Shown here piece after piece: positions 1 through 7,372 of a stretch of 64,000 bases of DNA (position 1 is its first letter; each line of letters opens with the position of its first letter). The position numbers were made by a program, and so were the translations under genes. Under the pieces are notes generated by a model that saw nothing but the letters and a program-made list of their open reading frames with translations, did no database searches and was not told the DNA's origin. The stretch is from Prochlorococcus sp. AG-363-B05 (GTDB lineage Bacteria; Cyanobacteriota; Cyanobacteriia; PCC-6307; Cyanobiaceae): contig QCFD01000001.1 in the NCBI GenBank assembly GCA_003278445.1, positions 124,001-188,000 of the forward strand, read 5' to 3'.

Positions 1-1
1 A

Positions 2-610
2 GTTCCACTTCCTCCTTATATAGATAAGGACAACTTTAGCGCTCATGAAGAAAAATATCAGACTCGATTTGCATCGAAACCAGGAGCTATAGCTGCTCCT
101 ACCGCGGGCTTACATCTAAGTGATGAACTTATAGAAGTTTTAAAAAACAAAGGTATTAGAATTGCACAAATTACTTTGCATGTAGGCTTAGGGACTTTTA
201 GACCATTAGAAAAAGAAGACCTCTCTCAGCTTCATTTACATAGTGAGTGGATAGAGGTTGCTGAAGAGACTATAAGAGCGATAATTAATTGTAAGGAAGA
301 TGGGGGGAAAGTTCTTGCTGTTGGTACAACGAGTGTAAGAGCCCTTGAAGCTGCTTGCCTTTCAGGAAAAGGTATCTTGAAACCATTTAAGGGCAAAGTA
401 AATCTGCTAATTAAACCAGGATTTAAATTTTCCGTAATCGATGGATTGCTTACTAATTTCCACCTCCCTAAAAGTTCCCTATTACTTTTAGTTAGCGCTC
501 TAATTGGTCGAAAACGTATGTTGAAACTCTATCAAAATGCGATTTCTAATAAATATCGATTTTTCTCTTATGGAGATGCGATGTTGATAACACCTGAGTC
601 AGTTATTTAA
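2..610 (+). CDS. queA: S-adenosylmethionine:tRNA ribosyltransferase-isomerase, 5' truncated by window edge
   Basis: QueA transfers and isomerises the ribosyl group of SAM onto 7-aminomethyl-7-deazaguanine in tRNA, giving epoxyqueuosine at the wobble position. The reading frame is open from base 2, well upstream of the ORF-track ATG at 176, so the gene starts outside the window. Translation of the hidden part gives [16 protein letters not shown], followed by HVGLGTFRP and later [21 protein letters not shown], all typical of the QueA C-terminal half. It ends 8 bases before the convergent cysK stop. Identity is confident; only the start is missing. Confidence 0.95.
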   Translation, partial: VPLPPYIDKDNFSAHEEKYQTRFASKPGAIAAPTAGLHLSDELIEVLKNKGIRIAQITLHVGLGTFRPLEKEDLSQLHLHSEWIEVAEETIRAIINCKEDGGKVLAVGTTSVRALEAACLSGKGILKPFKGKVNLLIKPGFKFSVIDGLLTNFHLPKSSLLLLVSALIGRKRMLKLYQNAISNKYRFFSYGDAMLITPESVI

Positions 611-618
611 CTCAAAAA

Positions 619-1605
619 TTAAGCTAGTGATGGTTCTTTAATAACGCCTGTAGGCACATTTTCAAACATGATGGATGAAATATATCTTTCTGCAAGGTCA
701 GGTAGAACCACAACGATTGTTTTTCCTGCGAACGCTTCTTTTTCAGCTAATCTTACAGCAACAGCTGCAGCTGCACCACATGAGATGCCAACTAGTAGGC
801 CTTCTTCTTTTGCTAATCGCAATGACATTGCAATAGACTCATCATTTGAGACTTGCTCAACTTGATCGACTACAGACAAGTCAAGATTTTTAGGAATAAA
901 TCCAGCACCAATACCTTGGATCTTGTGAGGTCCGGGTTTTACTTCTTCTCCATTGAGAGTTTGCGTTATTACAGGGCTATGAGTGGGCTCTACGGCAACA
1001 GATAATAAGGAATGATTTTTCTCTTGTTTTATATAACGAGAAATACCTGTTATCGTTCCACCTGTCCCGACTCCAGAGACTAAAACATCAATTTGGCCAT
1101 CGGTATCATCCCAAATTTCAGGACCTGTTGTTTTGAAATGTATTTCAGGGTTAGCTGGGTTATCAAATTGTCCTGGCATAAAGTATTTTTTTGGTTCGCT
1201 ATCTGCTATCTCTTTTGCTTTGGCAATGGCACCAGGCATGCCTTTCGCTGCTTCAGTAAGTATTAATTCAGCACCTAGAACAGCCATCATCCTCCGACGT
1301 TCAATTGACATGGACTCAGGCATTGTGAGGATTAACTTGTAACCTCGAGCAGCAGCTGTATAAGCTAGGGCTATTCCAGTATTTCCAGATGTTGGTTCGA
1401 TAATGACTTTATCTTTATTGAGTAAACCTTTCTTCTCAGCATCCCAGATCATATTCGCTCCAATTCTGCATTTGACGCTGTAGGCAGGGTTACGGCCTTC
1501 TATCTTTGCAAGTACTGTTGCTTTTGCATTTTTAGTAATCGAATTAAGCTTGATCAACGGTGTATGACCAATAGCAAAACTATTGTCTTCAAAGATTCTG
1601 GACAT
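619..1605 (-). CDS. cysK: Cysteine synthase A (O-acetylserine sulfhydrylase)
   Basis: Makes cysteine from O-acetylserine and sulfide with PLP as cofactor, in the cytoplasm. The PLP lysine lies in [14 protein letters not shown] (about residue 45), the phosphate-binding loop is [11 protein letters not shown], and GTGGTITG is present. At 328 aa the length is normal for the family. The ATG start is followed directly by the conserved [13 protein letters not shown] segment. It is followed upstream on the same strand by two Cys/Met-metabolism enzymes, about 90 bases away, so the three may form a sulfur amino-acid block. Confidence 0.96.
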   Translation of the reverse strand: MSRIFEDNSFAIGHTPLIKLNSITKNAKATVLAKIEGRNPAYSVKCRIGANMIWDAEKKGLLNKDKVIIEPTSGNTGIALAYTAAARGYKLILTMPESMSIERRRMMAVLGAELILTEAAKGMPGAIAKAKEIADSEPKKYFMPGQFDNPANPEIHFKTTGPEIWDDTDGQIDVLVSGVGTGGTITGISRYIKQEKNHSLLSVAVEPTHSPVITQTLNGEEVKPGPHKIQGIGAGFIPKNLDLSVVDQVEQVSNDESIAMSLRLAKEEGLLVGISCGAAAAVAVRLAEKEAFAGKTIVVVLPDLAERYISSIMFENVPTGVIKEPSLA

Positions 1606-1692
1606 TTTAAAATGACTTAATTAACTAATACTCTAAATCTATATAGAAATCTATGTAATTGGTTATTTAGATAATCTTTATTAGTGATTTTT

Positions 1693-3159
1693 TTATATTA
1701 CTGAATTAAATCTTGACCATAATTCATCTTCATTTTCTAGCCCTACAGAAACTCTTAATAAATGTTTTGAGACTCCGCAACTTTCAGCCCATTTCAATTC
1801 TTTAAAGTGAGCCAACTGAACATATGGACAAACTAATGTAAAATTTGTACCTAAGCTTGGTCCTTTGTTGACTCTTAATGAATCATAAACTCTTTTTGAT
1901 TCTTCAACTCCCCCCCTAAGCTCAAATGATAATAGACATCCATAACCTCCTCCTTTTTTTAATAGAGAATTAAAATTCTTACAATATTGAGGATGCAAAA
2001 CCTTTATAATTTCTTTTTTTGTTTCTAATTTTTCTTTCAGCTTTAAGCAAGATATATTTAACCTTTTTAATCGATCCTCTACGTCTCGACTAGTTTTTTC
2101 TAACTCGATAGTATCTGAATCAGATAGCGACGACAATGCTACTTTGGGAATTGTCTCAGCTAATTCTTTTTTCCATTTGGAATAAGGGCTTATAACAGTA
2201 CTGCCAGCAAGAATATCTCCTCTCCCAGCAAAACTTTTTGTAAGTGAACTAAAAACCACATCTGCGTAAGGAGTTAGATGAACATTTAGAGATGAGCCGA
2301 TGGTATCGTCAACGATTATTGGGATATTTTTATCTTGAGCTAATTTTGAAATGGATATGAGGTCAACACATTGTAATAAAGGGTTGCTAGGTATTTCTAT
2401 GATTAATGCAGCTGGTTTTTTTTTATCAAGCGCTTCTTTGATATGACTTAATTGTGTTTTAATAATGAGGTCGCTTCCTTGGAAAACAATCTGAGGGAGT
2501 TTAAGTACATCAACATATGGAAAACCTATTTGAAGTGTCGAATTATTTCCTCTAATACATTTCATCGCTGAAAGGGTAGACGTTAATGCAGCCATCCCTG
2601 AACGATGTAGTTGAATTAAGTTGGAATCACATTCATATATATTGGCTAGACGATTAAGTAGTTTATCTCGAGCACATTGACTAACTGAAGATGATGGTTT
2701 TTTTTCTCTCCCAAGTGCTATTGCTGCCTCACGTGAAGATAATCCAAGCCCTGTGTGTTGCCAGAAAGCTTTTGCTGATGGAGTACTACTTTCGTCAACG
2801 ATTAAACAAGAAATTCCAAGAAAGTCTTTGATTTTCGACGAACACTCAGAATTATTTCGATGACAATGTCTCTGGGCGCTTAAAGCAGAGGCGATATTTG
2901 GATAAGGCCAACTACTTTGATTTGATTCTCCATGAAAAGCTAAAGATTTCTGAGCTACCTCAGCAACAAAAGGATGAAATCCGAATCTAGGGTAGATTGC
3001 TTTTAAGGAGTTTATACAGGCTGGATTATTCTCTTCGTATGCGATTACATCGGCCCATCTAGGTAAGGCGACAGATACAGCATGTGGGCGGCTTGGGAGA
3101 GGTTCTCCTAAGTCTTTAGCACTCCAGCAAGGATTGGTTTGTAAATTTCGTTCAGTCAA
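1693..3159 (-). CDS. Divergent Cys/Met-metabolism PLP enzyme (cystathionine gamma-synthase-like)
   Basis: A 488-aa PLP-dependent enzyme of the Cys/Met metabolism family, probably acting in transsulfuration (cystathionine synthesis or cleavage). The N-terminal ~130 residues have no obvious counterpart in ordinary family members; the PLP domain follows, with IIVDDTIGSSLNV and the putative PLP lysine in SSLTKSFAGRGD. It starts with TTG, whose TTGA overlaps the TGA of the upstream paralogue, indicating translational coupling. It is longer and much more divergent than the 389-aa neighbour, so exact substrate specificity is uncertain. Cystathionine gamma-synthase is the likeliest role by context. 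Confidence 0.75.
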   Translation of the reverse strand: MTERNLQTNPCWSAKDLGEPLPSRPHAVSVALPRWADVIAYEENNPACINSLKAIYPRFGFHPFVAEVAQKSLAFHGESNQSSWPYPNIASALSAQRHCHRNNSECSSKIKDFLGISCLIVDESSTPSAKAFWQHTGLGLSSREAAIALGREKKPSSSVSQCARDKLLNRLANIYECDSNLIQLHRSGMAALTSTLSAMKCIRGNNSTLQIGFPYVDVLKLPQIVFQGSDLIIKTQLSHIKEALDKKKPAALIIEIPSNPLLQCVDLISISKLAQDKNIPIIVDDTIGSSLNVHLTPYADVVFSSLTKSFAGRGDILAGSTVISPYSKWKKELAETIPKVALSSLSDSDTIELEKTSRDVEDRLKRLNISCLKLKEKLETKKEIIKVLHPQYCKNFNSLLKKGGGYGCLLSFELRGGVEESKRVYDSLRVNKGPSLGTNFTLVCPYVQLAHFKELKWAESCGVSKHLLRVSVGLENEDELWSRFNSVI

Positions 3160-4325
3160 GAGATGATTTCCAAGGCTTGTTTTAAATCAGCAATTAAGTC
3201 ATTAATATCTTCACATCCGACAGAAAAGCGAATAAGTGAATCAGTAATCCCAATCTTTAATTTGGTTTTTTTGGATACTGAAGCATGTGTCATTGTCGCT
3301 GGATGGCAAACAAGACTTTCAATTCCTCCAAGACTTTCTGCCATTTTGAAGTAATGAAGACTTTTACAGAATGAATAAGTTTGGGCTTGAGTTGCGTTAA
3401 CTGTGGCAGTAACAATTGCTCCTCCCATAGCCATTTGTCTTTGGGCTAATTTACATTGAGGATGATCATTCCTGAACGGATATCGAACGGATTTTATTGC
3501 TGGGTTATTGGCTAATTGGTTGGCTATTTTAGATGCATTGTTTATTTGTCTTTCTAAGCGAAGTGGAAGAGTTTTTATTCCCCGTGTAATAAGCCAGCAA
3601 TCAAAAGGAGAAGGATTTAAACCAAGAGCTTTTTGAGCGAAATTTAGCTTGTCTCTCCAAGCAGTACTTTCGGTGCAAACGGCACCTCCAAGTGCATCTG
3701 AGTGACCATTGACATACTTGGTCGTGCTCATTAAGGATAAGGTCGCTCCAAGCTTAAGAGGTCTTTGTAATAGAGGCGTTGCAAAAGTATTATCTACAAC
3801 AACAGGTATTTGCATTTTATTTGAGATATGACAAATTCCCTCAATATCAATAATTTTAAGAAGTGGGTTGGTCGGACTTTCGATCCAAATCATTGCGGGT
3901 TTGTTATTTGAAATTACTTCTTCAATATTGGACTTAGTAAAGTCTATCCATAGAGCTTTTAATCCAAAACGATTAAAAACTTGTTCAAATAATCTCACCG
4001 TACACCCATAAAGGTTCTCCTCACAAATGATTAAGTCTCCAGCCTTAAGAGAGGAGACTATTGCCGTAATTGCAGCGACTCCAGAACTAAATACACTTGC
4101 AAATTCACATTCTTCCAGATCAGATAAAACTGATTCAAGAATTCGAAAATTTGGATTTCCTGAACGAGTGTAGTCAAAGCCGCCCTCATTGCCATGGACG
4201 AACGTTGAGGTTGGGAAGATAGGAGGCATTATTGAGCCGGTCTCTTCAGAAAAATTTTCTTTGTGATGAATGACTCTTGTGTTTACTCCAGTTCTGAACT
4301 CTTTTTTGCTTTTTACTTTGCCCAT
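3156..4325 (-). CDS. metB: Cystathionine gamma-synthase / beta-lyase family enzyme
   Basis: A 389-aa PLP enzyme of the Cys/Met metabolism family, in the pathway linking cysteine and homocysteine. It has the family motifs YTRSGNPN (52-59), VVVDNTFATP (about 176-185) and the PLP-lysine segment MSTTKYVNGHSD with Lys203. Length matches bacterial MetB/MetC. It is the first gene of an operon with the 488-aa paralogue, overlapping by 4 bases. Sequence alone does not cleanly separate synthase, beta-lyase and gamma-lyase, so the symbol is provisional. A leader with an intrinsic terminator lies just upstream. Confidence 0.85.
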   Translation of the reverse strand: MGKVKSKKEFRTGVNTRVIHHKENFSEETGSIMPPIFPTSTFVHGNEGGFDYTRSGNPNFRILESVLSDLEECEFASVFSSGVAAITAIVSSLKAGDLIICEENLYGCTVRLFEQVFNRFGLKALWIDFTKSNIEEVISNNKPAMIWIESPTNPLLKIIDIEGICHISNKMQIPVVVDNTFATPLLQRPLKLGATLSLMSTTKYVNGHSDALGGAVCTESTAWRDKLNFAQKALGLNPSPFDCWLITRGIKTLPLRLERQINNASKIANQLANNPAIKSVRYPFRNDHPQCKLAQRQMAMGGAIVTATVNATQAQTYSFCKSLHYFKMAESLGGIESLVCHPATMTHASVSKKTKLKIGITDSLIRFSVGCEDINDLIADLKQALEIIS

Positions 4326-4337
4326 ATTTTTTAAGTT

Positions 4338-4362
4338 GTTTTTCTATAGGCTATAGAAAAAC
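4338..4362 (-). promoter_or_regulatory. Perfect hairpin in 5' leader of the met operon
   Basis: Eleven-base inverted repeat, gtttttctata with tatagaaaaac, around a 3-base loop. It sits between the leader terminator and the start codon at 4325. There is no T-tract on either side, so it is a hairpin rather than a terminator; its role is inferred only from position. Confidence 0.55.
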
Positions 4363-4390
4363 ATGAAAAAGCCCCTAAAAAAAAGGGGCT
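4361..4390 (-). terminator. Intrinsic terminator in the leader of the met operon (possible attenuator)
   Basis: On the minus strand the stem AGCCCC / GGGGCT closes a T-rich loop and is followed by TTTTT, the form of a Rho-independent terminator. It ends about 40 bases before the start of the first Cys/Met enzyme, so it stops transcription heading into that operon. It may end a separate small RNA or act as an attenuator. A TATAAT-like box lies near 4475-4480 on the same strand, with an 11-codon ORF (MTNTTFYPRKV) between the box and the terminator. Confidence 0.6.
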
Positions 4391-4634
4391 CAATAATTAA
4401 ATTTAACGAGAAAGAAGCTACTTGCAGCCCTATACCTTTCTTGGGTAAAACGTGGTATTAGTCATTGCAGTTGATTATAAAGAAAATCAAGTTGGACTTA
4501 GGTTTGACTATTTATTTGATAGATCGAACAACATAAGTGAAAGCAACCTGATTGGTTAACCGTACAAAACCATTATCACGCTTATCTTTTTTGGGAGCGA
4601 ATATTAAAAAGACTAAGAAACTAAATTAATTCGA

Positions 4635-4802
4635 ATGAATCTATTCGAAAATATCTTTCATAATCAAGTCTTGATGACTTTCCTGATTGCATCTATGTGG
4701 ATCGTTCCAGGGTTTGTATTTACCAGAATAACAAATCAAAAATTCAAGCGAAGAGAATTTATAAGACAAGCAAAGAGAGTGTCAAAACTTTATCCTTCTT
4801 AG
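4635..4802 (+). CDS. Small membrane protein, 55 aa, unknown function
   Basis: ATG to TAG gives 55 codons, beginning MNLFENIFHNQVLMTFLIAS. One hydrophobic segment (about residues 12-30) is followed by a strongly basic tail containing KFKRREFIRQAKR, as in many single-span picocyanobacterial small proteins with the positive end in the cytoplasm. It is too short for the supplied ORF track. No clear Shine-Dalgarno is present, which is common here. Family not recognised. Confidence 0.55.
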   Translation: MNLFENIFHNQVLMTFLIASMWIVPGFVFTRITNQKFKRREFIRQAKRVSKLYPS

Positions 4803-5241
4803 TTTGAGAAAGGTGGAAAGTCATAAGACATCGTCTTGAAAACTTGCAAGCTTAATTATTGATTAAGGAGTCTTGGGATATTTAGGTAAAGCCGTTGTTA
4901 GGAGATTTGTTGAACCCAAGTATTTATCTAAGAAACTTATAAAACAACCCAGTAGGTGAAAATGCCCCGAACTGGTTAACCCTACGCCGATCGACCTATG
5001 TACAAAAAATAAATGAGTATTAACTTTGTTCAGTCGTTTTAGGCTATCGCTTTGATATGTAAGACTTATAGCTTACATATCAAGCATCTTTTTCGTAATC
5101 CAACTAAAGCCTCTATAACCTCTAATTATTGAATTTTATAACTAGTTTTATAACTGCTACAACACTAGACATCCATCTAACGATTCGTGATGAAGAGGTA
5201 AGAGATTTAGTTAGTAGTTCTATTTGTTCTTGTCTCTGTTT
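4803..5241. other. Gene-poor stretch with hairpin and repeated motif
   Basis: No convincing coding frame. It contains a perfect 10-base inverted repeat (gatatgtaag ... cttacatatc, 5054-5081, 8-base loop) and the motif tggttaaccctac at 4973-4985. The same motif, differing at one base, occurs at 4553-4565, and a related inverted form is near 5454-5480. Confidence 0.5.
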
Positions 5242-5427
5242 TTATTTAAGCTCCAGTTCTATTTTTGCAATATCAATGTTATCTAATTGAGTAGAGCAAT
5301 GACCCTTTCCTTCCCAATCGTCGATATTTGACTTTAATTCTTCAATATCCATAGTCCTGCACTTACTAATAAACATTTGCAAGTCATCAGGTTTGGGACG
5401 CATAAAAAGTGATTTATGGACATCCAA
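5242..5427 (-). CDS. Hypothetical protein, 61 aa
   Basis: A 61-residue acidic, soluble protein with CRTMDIEELKSNIDDWEGKG in the middle and no membrane span. It is isolated on the minus strand in the accessory region. Two related repeat motifs lie outside it (4973-4985 and 5454-5480). The family is not recognised. Charge pattern and an ATG start make it a plausible gene, but nothing confirms expression. Confidence 0.45.
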   Translation of the reverse strand: MDVHKSLFMRPKPDDLQMFISKCRTMDIEELKSNIDDWEGKGHCSTQLDNIDIAKIELELK

Positions 5428-5614
5428 AATCTAACTTGTAAATAAAATATCAAGGATGGGTAACCCCCTCGAGTTCGGGCTATTTAAACTTATTAGGATT
5501 ATCAATAGATCTAATCATTGGATAAATATCTCTCTAATTAGTTGCTGTGCTTGGTCTTTGAGGTTCAAAACTATTAAGGGTTAGAAGAAGTCGTACCAGA
5601 GCGTATCTTTACCC

Positions 5615-5634
5615 TGCAAAGCCGATGCTTTGCA
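5615..5634 (+). promoter_or_regulatory. Hairpin upstream of the first hli copy
   Basis: Perfect 8-base inverted repeat tgcaaagc / gctttgca with a 4-base loop, ending 25 bases before the ATG of the broken hli gene. It would lie in the 5' leader. Role unknown. Confidence 0.4.
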
Positions 5635-5659
5635 TTCCTTTACGTGAATTATTTCCATA

Positions 5660-5878
5660 ATGACATCATCATCATCATCTTCTTCTTCTTCTCAGGTGAT
5701 CACTGAGTACGGCAAGCAAAATATCTTTAGCCGTGAAACACAGCCCCAGCTTTTCGAGGACTACAAAAGTTATCCAGAAGAAGCAGAAAAAACAAATGGT
5801 CGTTGAGCGATGATTGGCTTTTTTAGTCTTCTAGTTTCTTACTTCACAACTGGTCAGATCATTTCTGGCATCTTCTAA
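5660..5878 (+). pseudogene. hli: High-light-inducible protein (Hli) gene with in-frame TGA
   Basis: The frame encodes a serine run (TCA/TCT repeats), then EYGKQNIFSRETQPQLFEDY, typical of the longer Hli N-terminus, then EKTNGR. A TGA stop follows at 5804-5806, and the same frame continues as AMIGFF...YFTTGQIISGIF to TAA. Intact Hli proteins read NGRWAMIGF, so TGA replaces the conserved Trp (TGG to TGA). The product would lose its transmembrane helix. Hli proteins are single-helix chlorophyll-binding photoprotection factors in thylakoids. The full frame is 72 codons, the normal size, so this is one recent lesion. Confidence 0.85.
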
Positions 5879-5889
5879 AACAATTAACC

Positions 5890-6009
5890 ATGGAACCATC
5901 TAACAAAGCAATTCTAGAAAGAAGCATCGGCAGACCAGCAATGATGATTTTCGTTCTGTTAACAGGCATCTACCTAACAACCGGTCAAATTATCCCAGGT
6001 TTCGTTTAA
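5890..6009 (+). CDS. hli: Short high-light-inducible (Hli) family protein, 39 aa
   Basis: ATG to TAA encodes 39 residues ending YLTTGQIIPGFV, the characteristic Hli C-terminus after one thylakoid-spanning helix. The chlorophyll-binding motif, normally ExxNGRxAM, reads ERSIGRPAMM, so the Asn ligand is replaced by Ile. Hli proteins bind chlorophyll and dissipate excess energy during photosystem stress. It lies 11 bases after the broken hli and its stop overlaps the next start (TAATG), so the copies are probably co-transcribed. It is too short for the ORF track. Confidence 0.8.
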   Translation: MEPSNKAILERSIGRPAMMIFVLLTGIYLTTGQIIPGFV

Positions 6010-6155
6010 TGAAAAATCAAACTACTAAAACACTGAGAGTAGAAGAAGGTAAAGTGTTTGCTGAACGACTCAATGGTCTGGCTGCTTCTGTTGGTTGTTT
6101 AGCTCTCATTGGCGCATACTTAACAACTGGTCAAATTATTCCAGGTTTTGTGTAA
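6009..6155 (+). CDS. hli: High-light-inducible (Hli) family protein, 48 aa
   Basis: The start codon overlaps the stop of the preceding hli by one base. The 48-residue product has ERLNGLAASVG in place of the usual ERLNGRxAMIG: the ExxN chlorophyll ligands are kept (E19, N22), but the conserved Arg is Leu. The C-terminus is YLTTGQIIPGFV. One membrane helix is predicted. It is the best-preserved copy in the cluster and most likely the functional one, as a photoprotective chlorophyll-binding protein. It is too short for the ORF track. Confidence 0.82.
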   Translation: MKNQTTKTLRVEEGKVFAERLNGLAASVGCLALIGAYLTTGQIIPGFV

Positions 6156-6277
6156 TGAAAAAGAAACGGACTACTTGAAACAGCAGAGCAAATCAATAGC
6201 TATCTAGCGATGATTGTTTTCTTATAACATTCATTAACTACTTATTCACTAGTTGGACTGCTCCCGGAATACTCTAA
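6155..6277 (+). pseudogene. Degenerate Hli relic
   Basis: After a TAATG overlap with the preceding hli, an early stop ends the frame. A shifted frame then reads ETAEQINSYLAMIVFL and stops. This aligns with EEAEKTNGR-AMIGFF of the first hli copy at both DNA and protein level (gcgatgatt shared in place) and ends in a TAA at the equivalent site, one base short. It looks like a fourth hli copy decayed by stops and a frameshift. The listed ORF at 6253-6471 starts inside this relic and is probably not real. Confidence 0.6.
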
Positions 6278-6467
6278 GTGTCAATTTGATTCAATCTTTA
6301 TTTAGCCTCTCCCTTGTGATGAAAAGAAGAGACTTTTACTTTAAAAATCAAATACTTATCTTAGGAAATGGATTGAGACATGATCGTCTACTTGAAAACA
6401 ACCTCACTAGGGAGTTTGTATGCATTGTCGATTTTGTGATTAAACTTGGTACTGAGTTGAAAATCAG

Positions 6468-6563
6468 ATGAAAAACATTTCTAAAATTATAGCAATGAGC
6501 ATCGTTGCTATCTTTGTTCTTTCTGCTTTTGCGGGATTATTCGGAACACTTTTGTATAGCTAA
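6468..6563 (+). CDS. Single-span membrane peptide, 31 aa
   Basis: ATG to TAA encodes 31 residues, MKNISKIIAMSIVAIFVLSA and onward, almost entirely one hydrophobic helix after a short basic N-terminus. It sits 190 bases after the hli relic and 12 bases before the next small gene on the same strand. Many picocyanobacterial photosystem-associated small proteins have this shape, but no named family (PsbX, PsaM, PetN and similar) matches convincingly. Confidence 0.45.
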   Translation: MKNISKIIAMSIVAIFVLSAFAGLFGTLLYS

Positions 6564-6574
6564 TCAATCTTCAA

Positions 6575-6748
6575 ATGATTTATAAAATCATCAGGCATGA
6601 TAAAGAATCTGACGACATTAATCGGCAATCATTTGGCAGCTATGACGAGGCATATGATCTATTGGAAGAAATATATTCTGATGTCTGTTGTTCTGATGCT
6701 GACTATGGGGACCGACCCTATTATGAAATTATCAAGGTAGAAAAATGA
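6575..6748 (+). CDS. Small conserved-looking soluble protein, 57 aa
   Basis: A 57-codon ORF starting MIYKIIRHDKESDD. It is acidic and contains SYDEAYDLLEEIYSD and, near the end, YGDRPYYEIIKVEK. The 'S-Y-D-EAY-LLE ... YYEI' pattern resembles short cyanobacterial proteins that are usually annotated hypothetical. Its stop overlaps the next start as ATGA, indicating coupled translation. No function is known; coding status is supported by compactness and composition. Confidence 0.55.
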   Translation: MIYKIIRHDKESDDINRQSFGSYDEAYDLLEEIYSDVCCSDADYGDRPYYEIIKVEK

Positions 6749-6884
6749 AACTTATCTATAAGCACAAGCAGCTAATTGCTTGGTATAAAAAGAAGCTTGG
6801 TCTGAGTGATTATGGATTTATCTGAGTTGTCTTTTCAAAGAAGTATTCATGGCTTTAGTACTAGAAAGATTGATTATTCATTAA
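6745..6884 (+). pseudogene. Small membrane protein gene with nonsense and frameshift lesions
   Basis: The frame starts MKLIYKHKQLIAWYKKKLGL and reaches SDYGFI, then TGA at 6823. Reading TGG for TGA and adding one T to the following T run restores VVFFKEVFMALVLERLIIH to a TAA at 6882, a coherent 46-aa protein with a basic N-terminus and a membrane helix. Two lesions are therefore needed to explain the present sequence. The stop ends just before the next gene's ATG (6885). Family is not named; its position beside hli genes suggests a thylakoid role, which is inference. Confidence 0.65.
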
Positions 6885-7091
6885 ATGTTTAATCAAGATG
6901 CTCTATTAGAATATCTAAGTTCACCTGAGGGGATGAATACAATTCTTGTAGGGATTATTATTGTTGGAGCTATTAATGCAATCTTTATAACTTATAGCGT
7001 TAGGACTATTTATGGAACTGCAAAAAAAGAGAAAGATCAATTAAGGATTCAACAAGAAAAGATCGATAGATTATCGCCTGAAAAGGAATAG
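6885..7091 (+). CDS. Small membrane protein with coiled-coil tail, 68 aa
   Basis: A 68-aa protein with one hydrophobic segment, TILVGIIIVGAINAIFITYS (about residues 19-38), then a charged tail (AKKEKDQLRIQQEKIDRL) that could form a short coiled coil facing the cytoplasm. It begins directly after the stop of the preceding pseudogene and ends 5 bases before the next ORF, consistent with one transcription unit. Function unknown. Confidence 0.6.
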   Translation: MFNQDALLEYLSSPEGMNTILVGIIIVGAINAIFITYSVRTIYGTAKKEKDQLRIQQEKIDRLSPEKE

Positions 7092-7096
7092 CATAT

Positions 7097-7276
7097 ATGC
7101 CTCTTTTAAAACTTTGGAGAAAAACAGCAAGAGGTAGACATCTCAATGTTAAACGTGTCATCTTTTTCCCTTTAATAGTTTATGCAGTGTATATATTTAT
7201 AGATAGTTACTTGCCTATCTTTATGGTTGGGTTCGTGATCTGGTTGTTATATGCCCGGACTGGAAAGCGTAGATAA
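7097..7276 (+). CDS. Small membrane protein, 59 aa
   Basis: ATG to TAA encodes 59 residues. A basic N-terminus (LKLWRKTARGRHLNVKR) is followed by one or two hydrophobic segments (VIFFPLIVYAVYIFI, LPIFMVGFVIWLLY) and a basic end. It is not in the ORF track because of length. Spacing of 5 bases from the upstream gene suggests co-transcription. Function unknown. Confidence 0.5.
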   Translation: MPLLKLWRKTARGRHLNVKRVIFFPLIVYAVYIFIDSYLPIFMVGFVIWLLYARTGKRR

Positions 7277-7294
7277 GATCTATTCAAAAGTGAG

Positions 7295-7372
7295 ATGAAT
7301 AACTTACCCTTTTACGTCTTAGGTCGATTAATATTCTTTTGTGTTTTAGGCGTAGTTATACGTAGATGCTGA
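7295..7372 (+). CDS. Possible membrane micropeptide, 25 aa
   Basis: ATG to TGA encodes 25 residues, mostly hydrophobic (YVLGRLIFFCVLGVVIRRC). It follows the 59-aa gene by 18 bases and overlaps the 3' end of a convergent ORF by 17 bases. It may be a chance ORF; support is only its composition and place in the series. Confidence 0.25.
   Translation: MNNLPFYVLGRLIFFCVLGVVIRRC

Noticed and set aside
6253-6471. 72-aa ORF listed in the track
   Set aside because: It starts in the tail of the degenerate hli relic and its sequence has no membrane or domain pattern; likely chance.
5804-6825. Recoding of TGA as Trp
   Set aside because: All other genes in the window use TGG for Trp and TGA as a normal stop, and the second gene also has a frameshift, so decay is simpler.
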